Below are positions 38,900-48,408 of a stretch of 62,492 nucleotides of DNA, piece by piece (position 1 is the stretch's first letter; the number at the start of each line of letters is the position of its first letter). This DNA comes from Synechococcus sp. AG-670-B23. Lineage in GTDB: Bacteria; Cyanobacteriota; Cyanobacteriia; PCC-6307; Cyanobiaceae. The stretch covers positions 1 to 62,492 of the forward strand of contig QCSL01000009.1 in assembly GCA_003209165.1 (NCBI GenBank), written 5' to 3'. The position numbers and the translations under genes were made by a program. The notes beneath the pieces were generated by a model. That model did no database searches and was not told where the DNA came from. It was given only the letters and a program-made list of their open reading frames with translations.

Positions 38900-39118
38900 A
38901 TGGAATTCACCTACGACCAAATCGCAGCGAAGCTTCCTCCTGAAGACCGCTCACCAGAACTCGTTGAGCACTACCGCCCGTGTCTGGAGAACTTCTGGGA
39001 AATCGACGAGCAGGTCAAAGCAGACTTCCCTGGTGCACAACTAGAAGGCCCAGAAGCTGTTGAGCTTCACCGCCATTACTTCCGCAATGGCCTGCCCTAC
39101 GAAAAGCAGCAGGGCTGA
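38900..39118 (+). CDS. Small acidic hypothetical protein (72 aa)
   Basis: The protein reads MEFTYDQIAAKLPPEDRSPE, LVEHYRPCLENFWEIDEQVK and EAVELHRHYFRNGLPYEKQQ. The balanced composition with regular charged helices argues for a real gene. No family recognised. It stands alone after a ~60-bp AT-richer leader. Confidence 0.6.
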   Translation: MEFTYDQIAAKLPPEDRSPELVEHYRPCLENFWEIDEQVKADFPGAQLEGPEAVELHRHYFRNGLPYEKQQG

Positions 39119-39258
39119 TGGCACTTTATCAAGACGCACGCGAGTAGATCAGCTCTGACCTTGCCAGCCTCTGCGAATACGAAACCGAAGGTGAGGTGCT
39201 GATGGCTGACATAAGCACCATCAACTTTTTAAACAATCTAGGCTGCCGCAATTGATCG

Positions 39259-39462
39259 TTGATCAGTTATCAGGTGGTAACAGCGTCAAAGTATAAGTTC
39301 AAATATATTGATCATCCTGGTCAATATCAGATGGAATATTACTTTGAAGTTGATCGAACAAGCGGAGCATTTATGAAGCGAATGGTCCACTCAGTCACTT
39401 CTACAGAGAAAGAGTGGGTTGGCTCCTACAGAAAGAGTCAATCCAAGAAAGTTCTCTTCTAG
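39259..39462 (+). CDS. Possible small protein (67 aa)
   Basis: The frame reads MISYQVVTASKYKFKYIDHP and is beta-rich and basic with a Lys-rich end. The DNA is more AT-rich than the backbone, and no ribosome binding site stands out. It may be a small accessory gene. No family recognised. Confidence 0.4.
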   Translation: MISYQVVTASKYKFKYIDHPGQYQMEYYFEVDRTSGAFMKRMVHSVTSTEKEWVGSYRKSQSKKVLF

Positions 39463-39551
39463 CCCACTTATGCATTGCCAGGGTCCTTCTGAGCGCATGC
39501 ACCCGCGGTGATGTCGCAGCCGCAGGTTGTGTCCAGGCACAGCCCCAGCAA

Positions 39552-39809
39552 CTACCGCAAATAAGGCCGATTAAGGCCGTTTAAGAAGCTGAAGCGCTTG
39601 ACTATGTCGTTCAGTGATTTGGTCTCTTCCGTCTGGGCTGTTGTTGAGACACGCTGGTAACTGATCGCCAGTTTTTTGGCGGCCACACCATCCTGTGCAG
39701 CTTGTCCTGCTGGAACTTTCGCCCCTTTCTTCGGTGTTTGAGTTGACCGCGGAGACAAAACTGAACCAGCAACCCGCCAGTCATACCAGTGGATCACACT
39801 GGTGTGCAA
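39552..39809 (-). CDS. Possible fragment with a serine-recombinase-like N-terminal motif
   Basis: The frame contains LAISYQRVSTTAQTEE, which closely resembles the active-site start of serine recombinases (Y-x-R-V-S-T-x-x-Q, Ser being the nucleophile), but it continues only about 20 residues (SLNDIVKRFSFLNGL) before stopping. If related it is a truncated remnant; a chance match is possible. The region overlaps the cobL leader. Confidence 0.3.
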   Translation of the reverse strand: MHTSVIHWYDWRVAGSVLSPRSTQTPKKGAKVPAGQAAQDGVAAKKLAISYQRVSTTAQTEETKSLNDIVKRFSFLNGLNRPYLR

Positions 39810-39825
39810 CCGGAGGTGTTACATC

Positions 39826-41085
39826 ATGATCGATGTGATTGGCACCGACGCCGGGGCTCCCGCCTCATTGCCAGCTCGACAGCAGACGTTGCTGCGGGCT
39901 GCCGCCGTGATTGCAGCACCGCAGCGGTTGCAAGCTGCTCTGGAAGCTTGGCTGGAGGACGCCCTGCCAGAGCTGATCAGCAGCGATGACCCGCGTGCTC
40001 TGGTGAACACCCTGCAATCAAGAGCTGCTGATCAACCTGTGGTGGTGCTAGCCAGCGGAGATCCGCTCTGGTTCGGACTGGGGCGCAACCTTTGTGACCG
40101 AATCGGGGCAGAGCGGCTGCGGTTTCATCCCGCCCCCACATCCCTGCAGCTGGCCTTCGCCCGCATCGGTCGCCCCTGGCAGGACTCCGAGTGGGTGAGC
40201 CTACACGGACGGGACCCTGAGATCCTGGCCAGCGCCTTGCAGAAGCGACCGGCGGCCCTGGCGGTCCTGACGGACCCAAACCAGGGGGGCGCCAGCACGG
40301 TGCAGCGCATGTTGCGCAGCAGCGGCCTAGAAGCCAGTACGGAGCTGTGGCTCTGCGAAAACCTCGGGCACGCCGATGAGCGGGTTCAGCTGATCACCCC
40401 CGGCACCGCGTTGCCGGCTGACCTGCATCCGCTGCTGATTGCACTGCTGATCGCCCGGGAACCCGCCGCACCGGATCCGCATGAGCTGCCGTTGTTCGGG
40501 CTCGATGACGGGCTTTATCTCCAGCAAAGCGATCACCCCGGACTGATGACCAAGCGGGAGGTGCGCATCCAACTGCTGGCCGAACTCGCCCTGCCAAAAC
40601 AGGGCGTGCTCTGGGATCTGGGGGCCGGCACCGGCAGCGTTGGACTAGAGGCTCTGCGCCTGCGCCCAGGGCTGCAACTGCTGGCGGTGGAACGCCGCGC
40701 AGGTGGCGCACAACTAATCCAAGGCAATGCGCAACGGCTCGGCGTCAGCCCCGCAGCGGTGTTGGAAGCCGACGTAATTGCGTTGATGAACGTCGGCCTA
40801 CCTAGCGATCTCAGCCAGCCAGATCGGGTTCTGCTCGGAGGCGGTGGATCCAAACGGGAGCGATTGTTGGAGGAGGTGCTGGCGCGGCTGCGGCCTGGTG
40901 GCGTAGTGGTGATTCCCCTGGCCAGCCTGGAGGCGTTGGCCAGCGTTCGACCGCTACTCGAGAACGCCGGATTGGAGGTGCGCGTTCAGCAACTGCAGGC
41001 CTGGCGGGGACAGCCGCTTGGGGACGGAACGCGCCTGGCTCCGATGAACCCCACGTTGATCGTGACTGGAGCGAAGCCGCTTTAA
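39826..41085 (+). CDS. cobL: Precorrin-6Y C5,15-methyltransferase (decarboxylating), CbiE-CbiT fusion
   Basis: Cobalamin corrin-ring enzyme that methylates C5 and C15 and decarboxylates. N-terminal CbiE tetrapyrrole methylase: MIDVIGTDAG and VVVLASGDPLWFGLGRNL; C-terminal CbiT Rossmann methyltransferase: MTKREVRIQLLAELALP, LWDLGAGTGSVGLEAL (SAM site, about residue 265) and DRVLLGGGGSKRERLLEE. 419 residues, normal for the fusion. The start ATG has a CGGAGG site 12 bp upstream; a frame is open 8 codons earlier. Confidence 0.94.
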   Translation: MIDVIGTDAGAPASLPARQQTLLRAAAVIAAPQRLQAALEAWLEDALPELISSDDPRALVNTLQSRAADQPVVVLASGDPLWFGLGRNLCDRIGAERLRFHPAPTSLQLAFARIGRPWQDSEWVSLHGRDPEILASALQKRPAALAVLTDPNQGGASTVQRMLRSSGLEASTELWLCENLGHADERVQLITPGTALPADLHPLLIALLIAREPAAPDPHELPLFGLDDGLYLQQSDHPGLMTKREVRIQLLAELALPKQGVLWDLGAGTGSVGLEALRLRPGLQLLAVERRAGGAQLIQGNAQRLGVSPAAVLEADVIALMNVGLPSDLSQPDRVLLGGGGSKRERLLEEVLARLRPGGVVVIPLASLEALASVRPLLENAGLEVRVQQLQAWRGQPLGDGTRLAPMNPTLIVTGAKPL

Positions 41086-41537
41086 GGCGACTTCAATATG
41101 GAGGGCGTGAGCGGGGCAATCCGAACCGGATCGCCGATGCCAATCCCAAGCCGTTCAGCCTCTCCGGCACCGATCTCGATCACGGCATCAACGAAATCAG
41201 CCCGTCCATTGCCATCCGCATCAGCGGAGTAGGAGCGACAGGGCAATGCTGCGCAGGTTGGAACGGCCCTAACTAGATCGAGCACGCGCCCATCACGCAC
41301 AAAGATCATGTCCAGAGGCGCAAGGGTGTTGAACATCCAAAAGCGCTGCGGCTGCGTGGTGGAGAAGGGGAACCACATCCCGCGCAAGGACGGCAGAGCC
41401 GGCCGTTGCATCAATCCCAGCCGCTGCTGCTCCGGACTGAGGGCCACCTCGAGATCGATGCAGCGCTGATGCGCCACGCACCAACGGGCACCAATCGGAA
41501 GCCACTGCGGGGGCGGCTTAGGAGGCAAAGCGTCCAT
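41082..41537 (-). CDS. DUF192 family protein
   Basis: 151 residues. DUF192 core: LEVALSPEQQRLGLMQRPAL, MWFPFSTTQPQRFWMFNTLA and PLDMIFVRDGRVLDLV, ending with EAERLGIGIGDPV. No signal peptide visible, although many homologues are exported. Function of the family is unclear. It is six bases downstream of the OmpR-type regulator and converges with cobL (stops overlap by 4). Confidence 0.88.
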   Translation of the reverse strand: MDALPPKPPPQWLPIGARWCVAHQRCIDLEVALSPEQQRLGLMQRPALPSLRGMWFPFSTTQPQRFWMFNTLAPLDMIFVRDGRVLDLVRAVPTCAALPCRSYSADADGNGRADFVDAVIEIGAGEAERLGIGIGDPVRIAPLTPSILKSP

Positions 41538-41543
41538 GGCCGC

Positions 41544-42221
41544 TTAAGCCTCCCGCAACCCTTGGCCGAGGCGATAGCCCCGGCCGCGCACGGTATGCAG
41601 CAGACGGCGCTCGCCGCCGGCCTCCAGCTTTTGGCGCAGATAGCGCACATACACCTCAACAACATTGCTGCTGGACCGCTCCCCTTGCCAGACCTCCTGG
41701 AGCAACAAATCGCGGCTCAACACCTGGCCCCGACGCTGCATCAGCACCTGCAGAAGCATGAATTCCCGTGCCGTCAGAGCCACTACACGTCCCCCCCGAC
41801 GCACCGTCCGGGTGGTGAGGTCAACACTTAGATCATCGAGCTGAAGCAACGCCGGACGATGACCCAACCGCTGTTGAATGGCGCGGTGCAGGCGCAGACG
41901 TAGCAACAAATCGCTGGGGCCAATCTCCGAGAGCCAAAAATCGTCCGCGCCCGTTCCCAGGCAGGCGGCACGGGCCTCAACGCTGTCTCGTTCCAGATCC
42001 AACAGAATCGGCATGATCCCGAAACGGTTGCGCAGGCCCTGAATCAAAACGGCCTGACCAGCTCCCAGAACAGCAGCTACAGGAGATTCACCCGGTTTAG
42101 GAGCATGGGCCGAGGGCCCGGCACTAAGCCAGTCCAGGGTGGCGTATCCCGATGCGGCCAGACGGGGCGCCAGGGATACCGCCGAAGGTCCTGCCAACAG
42201 CAACAGGGGATCAGCGTTCAT
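41544..42221 (-). CDS. OmpR-family response regulator-like protein with degenerate receiver
   Basis: The C-terminal half is a normal OmpR/PhoB winged helix: [68 protein letters not shown]. The N-terminal ~115 residues have the length of a receiver domain, but where the phosphorylated Asp should follow the third strand the sequence reads [16 protein letters not shown], without Asp. Hence it is probably an atypical, non-phosphorylated regulator. The start overlaps the nadK stop (ATGA). Target unknown. Confidence 0.85.
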   Translation of the reverse strand: MNADPLLLLAGPSAVSLAPRLAASGYATLDWLSAGPSAHAPKPGESPVAAVLGAGQAVLIQGLRNRFGIMPILLDLERDSVEARAACLGTGADDFWLSEIGPSDLLLRLRLHRAIQQRLGHRPALLQLDDLSVDLTTRTVRRGGRVVALTAREFMLLQVLMQRRGQVLSRDLLLQEVWQGERSSSNVVEVYVRYLRQKLEAGGERRLLHTVRGRGYRLGQGLREA

Positions 42222-43126
42222 CCCCGCTCAGGCTTGGCGATATGGGGCAAGCCCCAACCCAGTTTGTTGCGCAGCACTTGGAAGAACTCATGGTCGGCGA
42301 GGCGCACAAAGCGAACAGGATGCTCGCTACGACGGATCAGCACCCGATCTTCAGGCCATACGTAGCAACCAGCACTGCCGTCCACCACCATCATCAGGCG
42401 CTCCGGCGTGGCCGGAAACACCGTGACGGGTTCACGGTCGCTGAACACCAGGGCGCGGGAGGCTAGGGAATGGGGCGCGATCGGCGTGAGTTGCAGTACC
42501 GGACAGTCCGGCGTGATCACTGGCCCCCCGGAACTGAGGGCATAAGCAGTAGATCCTGTCGGCGTGGAGAGGATCACACCATCAGCAGCGATATCCACCG
42601 GGGCATGGCGGCCGATGGCGATCTCGAAGTGACACATGCTGGTGAGTGGCTCACGGTGCAGTGCCATTTCGTTGAGGGAAAGGGCCTCCCAGCGACGCTG
42701 ATCACCCCGCATCACACTCACCACGAGGCTGCTGCGTTCCTCGATCGTCCATTGCTGAGTAAGAACCACATCGAGGGCTCGGTCCAGATCATCGAGATAG
42801 GCCTCGGCCAGGAATCCCAAATGACCGGTGTTGATCGTGAGAATCGGAATCCCAACAGGGGCGGTCTGACGTGCTGCGGAGAGCACCGTGCCATCTCCAC
42901 CAAGCACGATGGCCAATACCGTCGATTGATCAAAGCCCTTGGGCACACAGGCGCTGTAGCCCTGAAGCCGCAGGTGCTGATCAGGGTTGGCAAAGCCCAC
43001 CATTCCCCCGGCGCTGCTGGCCCGCTCCACGGCATGGCCCGCTGCCTCTAGACGCTGCTGAATCGTGTCCGCGGTCTGAATCGCAAGGGGCTTGCCGTCA
43101 TTGACGATCAGTCCGATCCGGGGCAC
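42218..43126 (-). CDS. nadK: NAD kinase
   Basis: Phosphorylates NAD to NADP. 302 residues. Motifs: [14 protein letters not shown] (GGDG, about residue 73), [30 protein letters not shown] (about 185) and the C-terminal nucleotide-binding [13 protein letters not shown]. Cyanobacteria commonly have two NAD kinases; this length fits the shorter type. It is coupled to the OmpR-type gene. Confidence 0.95.
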   Translation of the reverse strand: MPRIGLIVNDGKPLAIQTADTIQQRLEAAGHAVERASSAGGMVGFANPDQHLRLQGYSACVPKGFDQSTVLAIVLGGDGTVLSAARQTAPVGIPILTINTGHLGFLAEAYLDDLDRALDVVLTQQWTIEERSSLVVSVMRGDQRRWEALSLNEMALHREPLTSMCHFEIAIGRHAPVDIAADGVILSTPTGSTAYALSSGGPVITPDCPVLQLTPIAPHSLASRALVFSDREPVTVFPATPERLMMVVDGSAGCYVWPEDRVLIRRSEHPVRFVRLADHEFFQVLRNKLGWGLPHIAKPERG

Positions 43127-43289
43127 TGATCGTGGCCAAGAAACATCTGGTTCAGCTTATGGGACTTGGCATGCGCCCATCCGTAGGTGATCGGGATCGA
43201 AACGCTGCGCAAACGTCTCTTTCAATCTTGAAGGTAAAGAAATGCACAGGCGTCCATAAAAGCCTTCAAAACGCTTGGACAAGCCCTAG

Positions 43290-43910
43290 GCCTGAATGCA
43301 TTGGCTGTTGGGGCAGCAGCAGGTGGCCATCAACGAGCTCACCAACTGGGTTCGGCTTGGCCCAACGCTCAGCTGCTTCAAGGCACAGCGCTGGAAGGAA
43401 GCCAAAGCGCCTTAACGATCGGTTCAAGCCAAGTTGAAAACCTGGTGGTCCAGAGCAAAGGACGCTTTGGAGCAACGTTGCTGAAAAGCACCAATCTTTT
43501 GAATTCCGAGACTGCAGCTCGAATGAATGTGATCTCAGATCTGATTACTTTGTGCGGGCTACCGAAGCAATCTCAAGCTTGCTCTCAGCTGCTCGCCATA
43601 ACAAATTCAACAGACACACTCACGGCAATGACGTCCATTGCCCATCAACCCTGGAACAACGCAGGAGAACCTTATCAGCTGTTCCAAAGCTCATACCCGA
43701 CCAACAAAACAACACAGCTGCGTACAACAGCAACCGCTCCCTATTTGTTGTTTCAACCAAAAAGCTTTTCACTTTCCCTGGTTTTGACATTGGTGGTGCT
43801 TTAGCACCCGGGAAGTTGATTTTTGACGGAAAAGGAAACATGTGGAGTGGAGCCAACTGGATGCCGGGCTCTCAATCCGGCGTGGTGAACAACATTGGTG
43901 GAGGTGCATT
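43290..43910 (+). pseudogene. NHL/beta-propeller-like protein fragment, frameshifted
   Basis: One frame (from 43301) reads a helical region with DLITLCGLPKQSQACSQLLA, TDTLTAMTSIAHQPWNN and continues to ATAPYLLFQPKSF; the next part of the protein (TFPGFDIGGALAPGKLIFDG, KGNMWSGANWMPGSQSG) is in another frame. The latter is typical of NHL-repeat/Vgb-like beta-propeller proteins ('fD..GNlWv.n'). The sequence then ends without the remaining blades. Frame change near 43770 and truncation show a decayed gene. Confidence 0.6.
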
Positions 43911-44093
43911 CGTCAACGTCAGGGCCATCAAGGCAATAGACAGATACGCCACACCCCCAACCAGCCACTTCCCTGCAGGCTGCTCATTCAGGAATGGGTC
44001 AGGAAAATCCAGAGACATCGCAAGGATCAAGACCAGATAAATCCCGTGGGACGAAGCGAAACTCAACCCAATCCAGTGCCTGTTTTGAAGCAT
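43872..44093 (-). CDS. Possible small membrane protein (73 aa)
   Basis: The frame has two hydrophobic stretches (GIYLVLILAMSLDFPDPF and WLVGGVAYLSIALMALTL). Its 3' end runs into the truncated propeller pseudogene, so its C-terminus may be artificial. It follows another small membrane ORF after four bases. No family recognised. Confidence 0.4.
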   Translation of the reverse strand: MLQNRHWIGLSFASSHGIYLVLILAMSLDFPDPFLNEQPAGKWLVGGVAYLSIALMALTLTNAPPPMLFTTPD

Positions 44094-44096
44094 CGA

Positions 44097-44330
44097 CTAA
44101 CTCAGGGATGACGGCCAGAGGCGTTGCACACTCGAAGCCACTAAGGCCATCGAGAAGAGAATCAGAGAGTTACGGCCCATTGCATCGATGTCTGCCGCAA
44201 CTGACGTCGACTTCCAACCTGAAACGCCGAACAGCAGCGCAAGACCCGACATAATCGCGAGTGATGTCAAAACCGTCAGTCGCCATACAAGACGTGCCAT
44301 AAACAGTTTCCTAAATCTCTTTTTAAACAC
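44097..44330 (-). CDS. Small membrane protein (77 aa)
   Basis: Two hydrophobic segments (LTVLTSLAIMSGLALLFGV and NSLILFSMALVASSVQRLW) around a polar loop. The start may be an internal ATG (MARLVWRLT). With the following ORF it could form an operon of two small membrane proteins. No family recognised. Confidence 0.5.
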   Translation of the reverse strand: MFKKRFRKLFMARLVWRLTVLTSLAIMSGLALLFGVSGWKSTSVAADIDAMGRNSLILFSMALVASSVQRLWPSSLS

Positions 44331-44413
44331 GCTGTTCAGCCTTGCAAACGGCGAGTTGAAAAAACACCGAAGGCCCTGGAGCAGAGCGTGGTTTTAATTT
44401 TTTGCAGCGCCGA

Positions 44414-45421
44414 TCAGAACTGCTCGAGGAAGCGCAGATCGCTGGTGTAAAGCCGGCGGATGTCGTCAATGCCATGGCGCACCATGCAGAACCGCTCCAC
44501 CCCCAGGCCTGCGGCGAAACCGCTGTAGCGCTCGGGATCGAGGCCAAGCCCTTCCATCACAGCTGGATCAACCATGCCGCAGCCCATCACCTCCAGCCAG
44601 CGGCCACGCCACTGCACATCCACCTCGGCTGAGGGCTCGGTGAAGGGGAAGTAACTAGCCCGAAAGCGAACCGGGAGGTCGCCGAAGAAGGCCCTGAGGA
44701 AGGCCATCACCGTGCCACGCAGATGGCTGAAATCAAGACCTTCGTCTATGGCCAGCACCTCCACCTGGTGGAACACCGGTGAGTGGGTAGCGTCAACGGC
44801 GTCGCGTCGATACACCCGCCCGGGAGCCACGATTCGCACCGGCGGCGGACACTTTTCAAGGTGACGGATCTGCACGGGTGAGGTGTGGGTCCGCATCAGC
44901 AGATCACCGCCGAGATAGAAGGTGTCCTGCATGTCCCTGGCCGGATGGTCCTCGGGGATGTTCAACGCAGTGAAGTTGTAGTGGTCCCGCTCCACCTCAG
45001 GCCCCTCGGCCACGCTGTAGCCGAGGCCCAGGAACAGATCGACGATCTCTTCGGTGGTGGTGATCAGGGGATGGCGATGCCCCATCTGCACCCCTGAAGC
45101 CGGAGCAGTGACATCCAGGCTTTCCTCGGCAATACGCTCGGCCATCGCCGCCTGCTTAACAGCCTGAAGCCGCTCTCCCAGCAGCGACTGAACCTGCGTT
45201 TTCAGCACATTGGCGCGCTGACCCACCAGGGGGCGCTCCTGACCGGGCAATTTGCCCATGGCACCGAGCACCCCGGAGATGCGGCCCTTCTTGCCCAGCA
45301 GCCCGACCCTCAGCTGCTCAAGCGCAGTGGCATCGGCCGCCTCGGCGATCTCCGCCGCGGCCTGCTGCTCGAGGGCATCGAGTTGATCGGTGAGCTGCTG
45401 CAGGGTGACCGGTGCGCTCAC
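44414..45421 (-). CDS. pheS: Phenylalanine-tRNA ligase alpha subunit
   Basis: Class II aminoacyl-tRNA synthetase subunit, 335 residues. N-terminal coiled coil ([20 protein letters not shown]), motif 2 region [17 protein letters not shown] and [20 protein letters not shown], and motif 3 [18 protein letters not shown]. All expected parts are present. The beta subunit gene is not adjacent, as is common in cyanobacteria. Divergent from surE. Confidence 0.96.
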   Translation of the reverse strand: MSAPVTLQQLTDQLDALEQQAAAEIAEAADATALEQLRVGLLGKKGRISGVLGAMGKLPGQERPLVGQRANVLKTQVQSLLGERLQAVKQAAMAERIAEESLDVTAPASGVQMGHRHPLITTTEEIVDLFLGLGYSVAEGPEVERDHYNFTALNIPEDHPARDMQDTFYLGGDLLMRTHTSPVQIRHLEKCPPPVRIVAPGRVYRRDAVDATHSPVFHQVEVLAIDEGLDFSHLRGTVMAFLRAFFGDLPVRFRASYFPFTEPSAEVDVQWRGRWLEVMGCGMVDPAVMEGLGLDPERYSGFAAGLGVERFCMVRHGIDDIRRLYTSDLRFLEQF

Positions 45422-45492
45422 AGTGATGGAACAAAGAGCTGCCGACTGTAAGCAGCCAAGCCGCTTAGGTTCACCTCAGTGCGAATGACCCC

Positions 45493-46302
45493 ATGGCCTC
45501 GCTGCGGATCCTGATCAGCAATGACGATGGGGTCTTCGCCGATGGCATCCGAACCCTGGCTGCCGCAGCAGCAGCCCGCGGCCATCAGGTGACGGTGGTC
45601 TGCCCGGATCAGGAACGTTCTGCCACCGGACATGGCCTCACCCTTCAGACCCCCATCCGTGCCGAGCGGGCCGACGAATTGTTCGCCCCAGGGGTCACCG
45701 CCTGGGCCTGCAGCGGTACCCCCGCCGACTGCATGAAGCTGGCTTTGTTCGAACTGGTGAAGGAGAAGCCTGACCTAGTGCTCTCCGGCATCAATCATGG
45801 CCCCAACCTGGGAACAGACGTGTTCTGCTCCGGCACCGTTGCTGCAGCGATGGAAGGGACCCTGGAAGGCATTCGTTCCCTGGCGGTGAGCAGCGCCTGC
45901 TTCCAGTGGCGTCAGTTCCAAGCCGCCGCCGATCTTGCACTGGAGGTGAGTGAACAGGCCATCACAGACCAGTGGCCCGAGAACCTCCTGCTCAACCTCA
46001 ACATCCCTCCCTGTGCCCGGGAGGAGATGGGAACACTGCGCTGGACTCGTCTCTCGATCAGGCGTTACGACGAGCAATTCAGCCGCCGGGAAGACCCCCG
46101 TGGACGCGCCTACTACTGGCTGGCAGGAGAAGCAGTGCAGGATCTTGAATCAGCCGGGGAAGGCCCCCGGGATTGGCCCAGTGATGTGGCCCAGATCCAC
46201 GCCAATTCGCCCTCACTCACGCCAATCCAGCCCGACCTGTTCTGGAGGGGCCCCCTCAGCGGACTGCCTCAACTCAAGCTCAACGATCAGCTGGTTCGTT
46301 AA
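45493..46302 (+). CDS. surE: 5'-nucleotidase SurE
   Basis: Metal-dependent nucleoside monophosphatase of stationary-phase survival. 269 residues. Motifs: [18 protein letters not shown] with the DD metal ligands (residues about 9-10), [12 protein letters not shown], and [25 protein letters not shown] region. The C-terminal part matches SurE. Divergent from pheS with about 70 bp between starts. Confidence 0.95.
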   Translation: MASLRILISNDDGVFADGIRTLAAAAAARGHQVTVVCPDQERSATGHGLTLQTPIRAERADELFAPGVTAWACSGTPADCMKLALFELVKEKPDLVLSGINHGPNLGTDVFCSGTVAAAMEGTLEGIRSLAVSSACFQWRQFQAAADLALEVSEQAITDQWPENLLLNLNIPPCAREEMGTLRWTRLSIRRYDEQFSRREDPRGRAYYWLAGEAVQDLESAGEGPRDWPSDVAQIHANSPSLTPIQPDLFWRGPLSGLPQLKLNDQLVR

Positions 46303-46593
46303 ATCGTCTCAGACAGAAATCATTAACTTCAGGCGGCAACTCAAGACTCCTGCAAGTCAATGATTTCATGTGCTTTTATCCCAAGAGATCAATCCGACTT
46401 ACTAAAATCGATTTGCAGATGTCGGCAAGAGGATTAACGCATTCAATTCATCCATATTGGCCAAACCTTTCTTACATCCAGAATGAATCTCTAAAAACTA
46501 GAGTCAAACCTCTTGAACCGTCCTGACCTGCGGATTTGCCCTTGTGCAATCCATATGGTTGGCTTGCACAAGGGATCGAAAGCCAAGGGCTGA
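46303..46593. other. Intergenic region
   Basis: About 290 bp, AT-rich after 46310. No gene, hairpin terminator or RNA was recognised. Confidence 0.4.
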
Positions 46594-47388
46594 TCAAAGG
46601 CCTAGGAACATTGCTGGAATACGGTCAAGAGCCTGGACACCAAGCATTTGCGACACCACATTCACCAGCATTCCAGCCAGGTGGGCACCACCAACAAGAG
46701 CCAACCCACGCCATAGCTTTTCATAATCAGTAGGTGGATTACCTCCAGCCCAAGCGGCAGAAGTTTGTGCGTATTTTGGCGCCGGCGGCACGTGAATCGC
46801 CATAGATGCTCCACCTGCAAGATTGCTACGGAGCAAGCTATCGCTCCCTTTGGATCTATCACTGCTTGCAAAACTTTGTTCAAGAGCAGCAATGCGAACG
46901 AAGTTCAGCATCGACATTCCACTTGCGGAAGTGAACGCCCGAATATAAGGAATCGTATGGTCCCCAAAAACTTCTGCATATTCCGCAGAATCAACAATGG
47001 AATCAATCAGCCCATCGAATCCTTTCTCAGATTGAATTGCAACAGCACTTATAATTTCCCGCTGATTAAGTGGTGGACGGCCAAGCAAATGCTTGAAATT
47101 CAACTCAGTGCCCCTATAAGCAGACACTTTGAAGAAATAACGGGATTTGTACAACTCACTTTTGGCGAGATGACGAACAAATTCACGAGCACAAAGACGT
47201 CCATCGGCGAATTCTGCTTCGAGCGAATCACAACGCTCATAGGCCATGAGATGCGCGTTACCGAGAACCTGCCGGTATGCGGCATCAATACACTCGTGTA
47301 GAGCCTCTCTATCTGAGGGGGGAAAACGATCAAAGGTCACCCGATACGGACACTCAACATGGTCCCTAGGGACTACACCGATACGCAT
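46594..47388 (-). CDS. Phycobilisome linker-domain protein with C-terminal hydrophobic helix (CpcG/CpcL-like)
   Basis: 264 residues. The first ~180 match the phycobilisome linker polypeptide domain: IDAAYRQVLGNAHLMAYERC, LCAREFVRHLAKSELYKSRYF, NFKHLLGRPPLNQREIISAV and YAEVFGDHTIPYIRAF. A Gly/Ala-rich stretch follows, then a hydrophobic C-terminus (LALVGGAHLAGMLVNVVSQM) that could span the membrane, as in CpcL (CpcG2) linkers that attach phycocyanin rods to thylakoids near photosystem I. It stands apart from any phycobilisome operon, in AT-richer DNA with long flanking non-coding regions. It could also be an atypical CpcG or a degenerate linker. Confidence 0.75.
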   Translation of the reverse strand: MRIGVVPRDHVECPYRVTFDRFPPSDREALHECIDAAYRQVLGNAHLMAYERCDSLEAEFADGRLCAREFVRHLAKSELYKSRYFFKVSAYRGTELNFKHLLGRPPLNQREIISAVAIQSEKGFDGLIDSIVDSAEYAEVFGDHTIPYIRAFTSASGMSMLNFVRIAALEQSFASSDRSKGSDSLLRSNLAGGASMAIHVPPAPKYAQTSAAWAGGNPPTDYEKLWRGLALVGGAHLAGMLVNVVSQMLGVQALDRIPAMFLGL

Positions 47389-48408
47389 CTGTGCACACGA
47401 CTGCCTCAGATATTCCGCATTCGTTTGAGCGGCTGGACTCGTCTTCTTACGCGCTTGAGACTACGCAAAACCGACATCCATTAACTTGGATTCTGCTCCG
47501 AATCTGAATCTAGGAGAGAGGGAAGCGCTCATTAAAAGCTGAGTTTCTAAAAGCCTTTGCCAAGCAATTGCGAGCAAGAAAGACCGTTGATGGTGCATCT
47601 CCCTTGGAGTGCATTGGCAACTTAGCTGTGAAACACCAATTCCCTCTGAACACTGAAAAAAGTTAAATTAAAGAATAATTAGTTATCTTTAGTTTCCTGA
47701 CGACACGCCTTTGCCTTTGCGGCTCTTTTTCTCTTCAAGGCGAGCACGGGTTGCCCCAAGCCATTCGCATCTAAGCGTGATGAATGCCCAAGCAAGCCGG
47801 CCTCAATCTCGCCAAAATCTTGATAGCGTGGCAAAATATACTCAAAAGTTTGTAAGTTTAGGTGGCTTTTACTGCCTCTTTTCTAGCTAGCAGTGGGCGC
47901 AAAAATCTCTCAATCACGTCCTGCTTAAACCACACCCTTAAGGCCAGGTCATTGGCTTAGCGCGTGTTCTGACACTTGAACTGCTTGGATGTGCGAGAGG
48001 TTGTGGCAACGATCTATGCACTAACCCCCCTCAGCTGTTTGGGAAGTCACGCTTCAAGCGACCTTGTGAGCGAGCATTCATCGCTTGAGCCGTCGGGGCG
48101 ACATCACCTGTCACTGATCGCTTTGGATGATCTGATGAGTGGCCCTGATCGTTGAGCCTACATTCATCCCCATGACCACGAAGTCAGCCTGTGCGGTGGC
48201 TTCCTTCAGACAACTCTCGATCATCTTCAGCCAATGTCTCCAGAGTCATAGTGATGAGGTCCAAGCCTTCCCTATAAGGGCCATTCGACGATCTTCGATG
48301 TCCCTCAGCAATCGTCTTCCCAGACCAAAGGAGCAAGTGGTGTGAGCTCCTTTGGTCGCGGGTTACGTTCCAACCAAGGCCTAAAAAACGTCAGTACAAG
48401 TTCTCAGG
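47389..48408. other. Long non-coding region (about 1 kb)
   Basis: No convincing gene is present. The part to 47930 is AT-rich and should hold the promoter of the linker gene. The part 47930-48320 is more GC-rich; short open frames exist on both strands (for example 48139-48345 plus) but none looks coding, and a decayed gene is possible. A perfect 12-bp hairpin lies at 48323-48357. Confidence 0.45.
48323..48357 (-). terminator. Perfect 12-bp hairpin downstream of the DUF3611 gene
   Basis: GACCAAAGGAGC and GCTCCTTTGGTC pair perfectly around an 11-nt loop, about 50 bp after the stop at 48409. The AAAGGAGC/GCTCCTTT core is common in cyanobacterial terminators, though no T tract follows on either strand. 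Confidence 0.5.

Noticed and set aside
45418-45633. Minus-strand frame across the pheS-surE divergent region
   Set aside because: It covers the surE start and promoter and has no recognisable protein character.
48139-48345. A 68-codon frame in the 1-kb non-coding interval
   Set aside because: Composition is not protein-like, there is no ribosome binding site, and the end overlaps the perfect hairpin.
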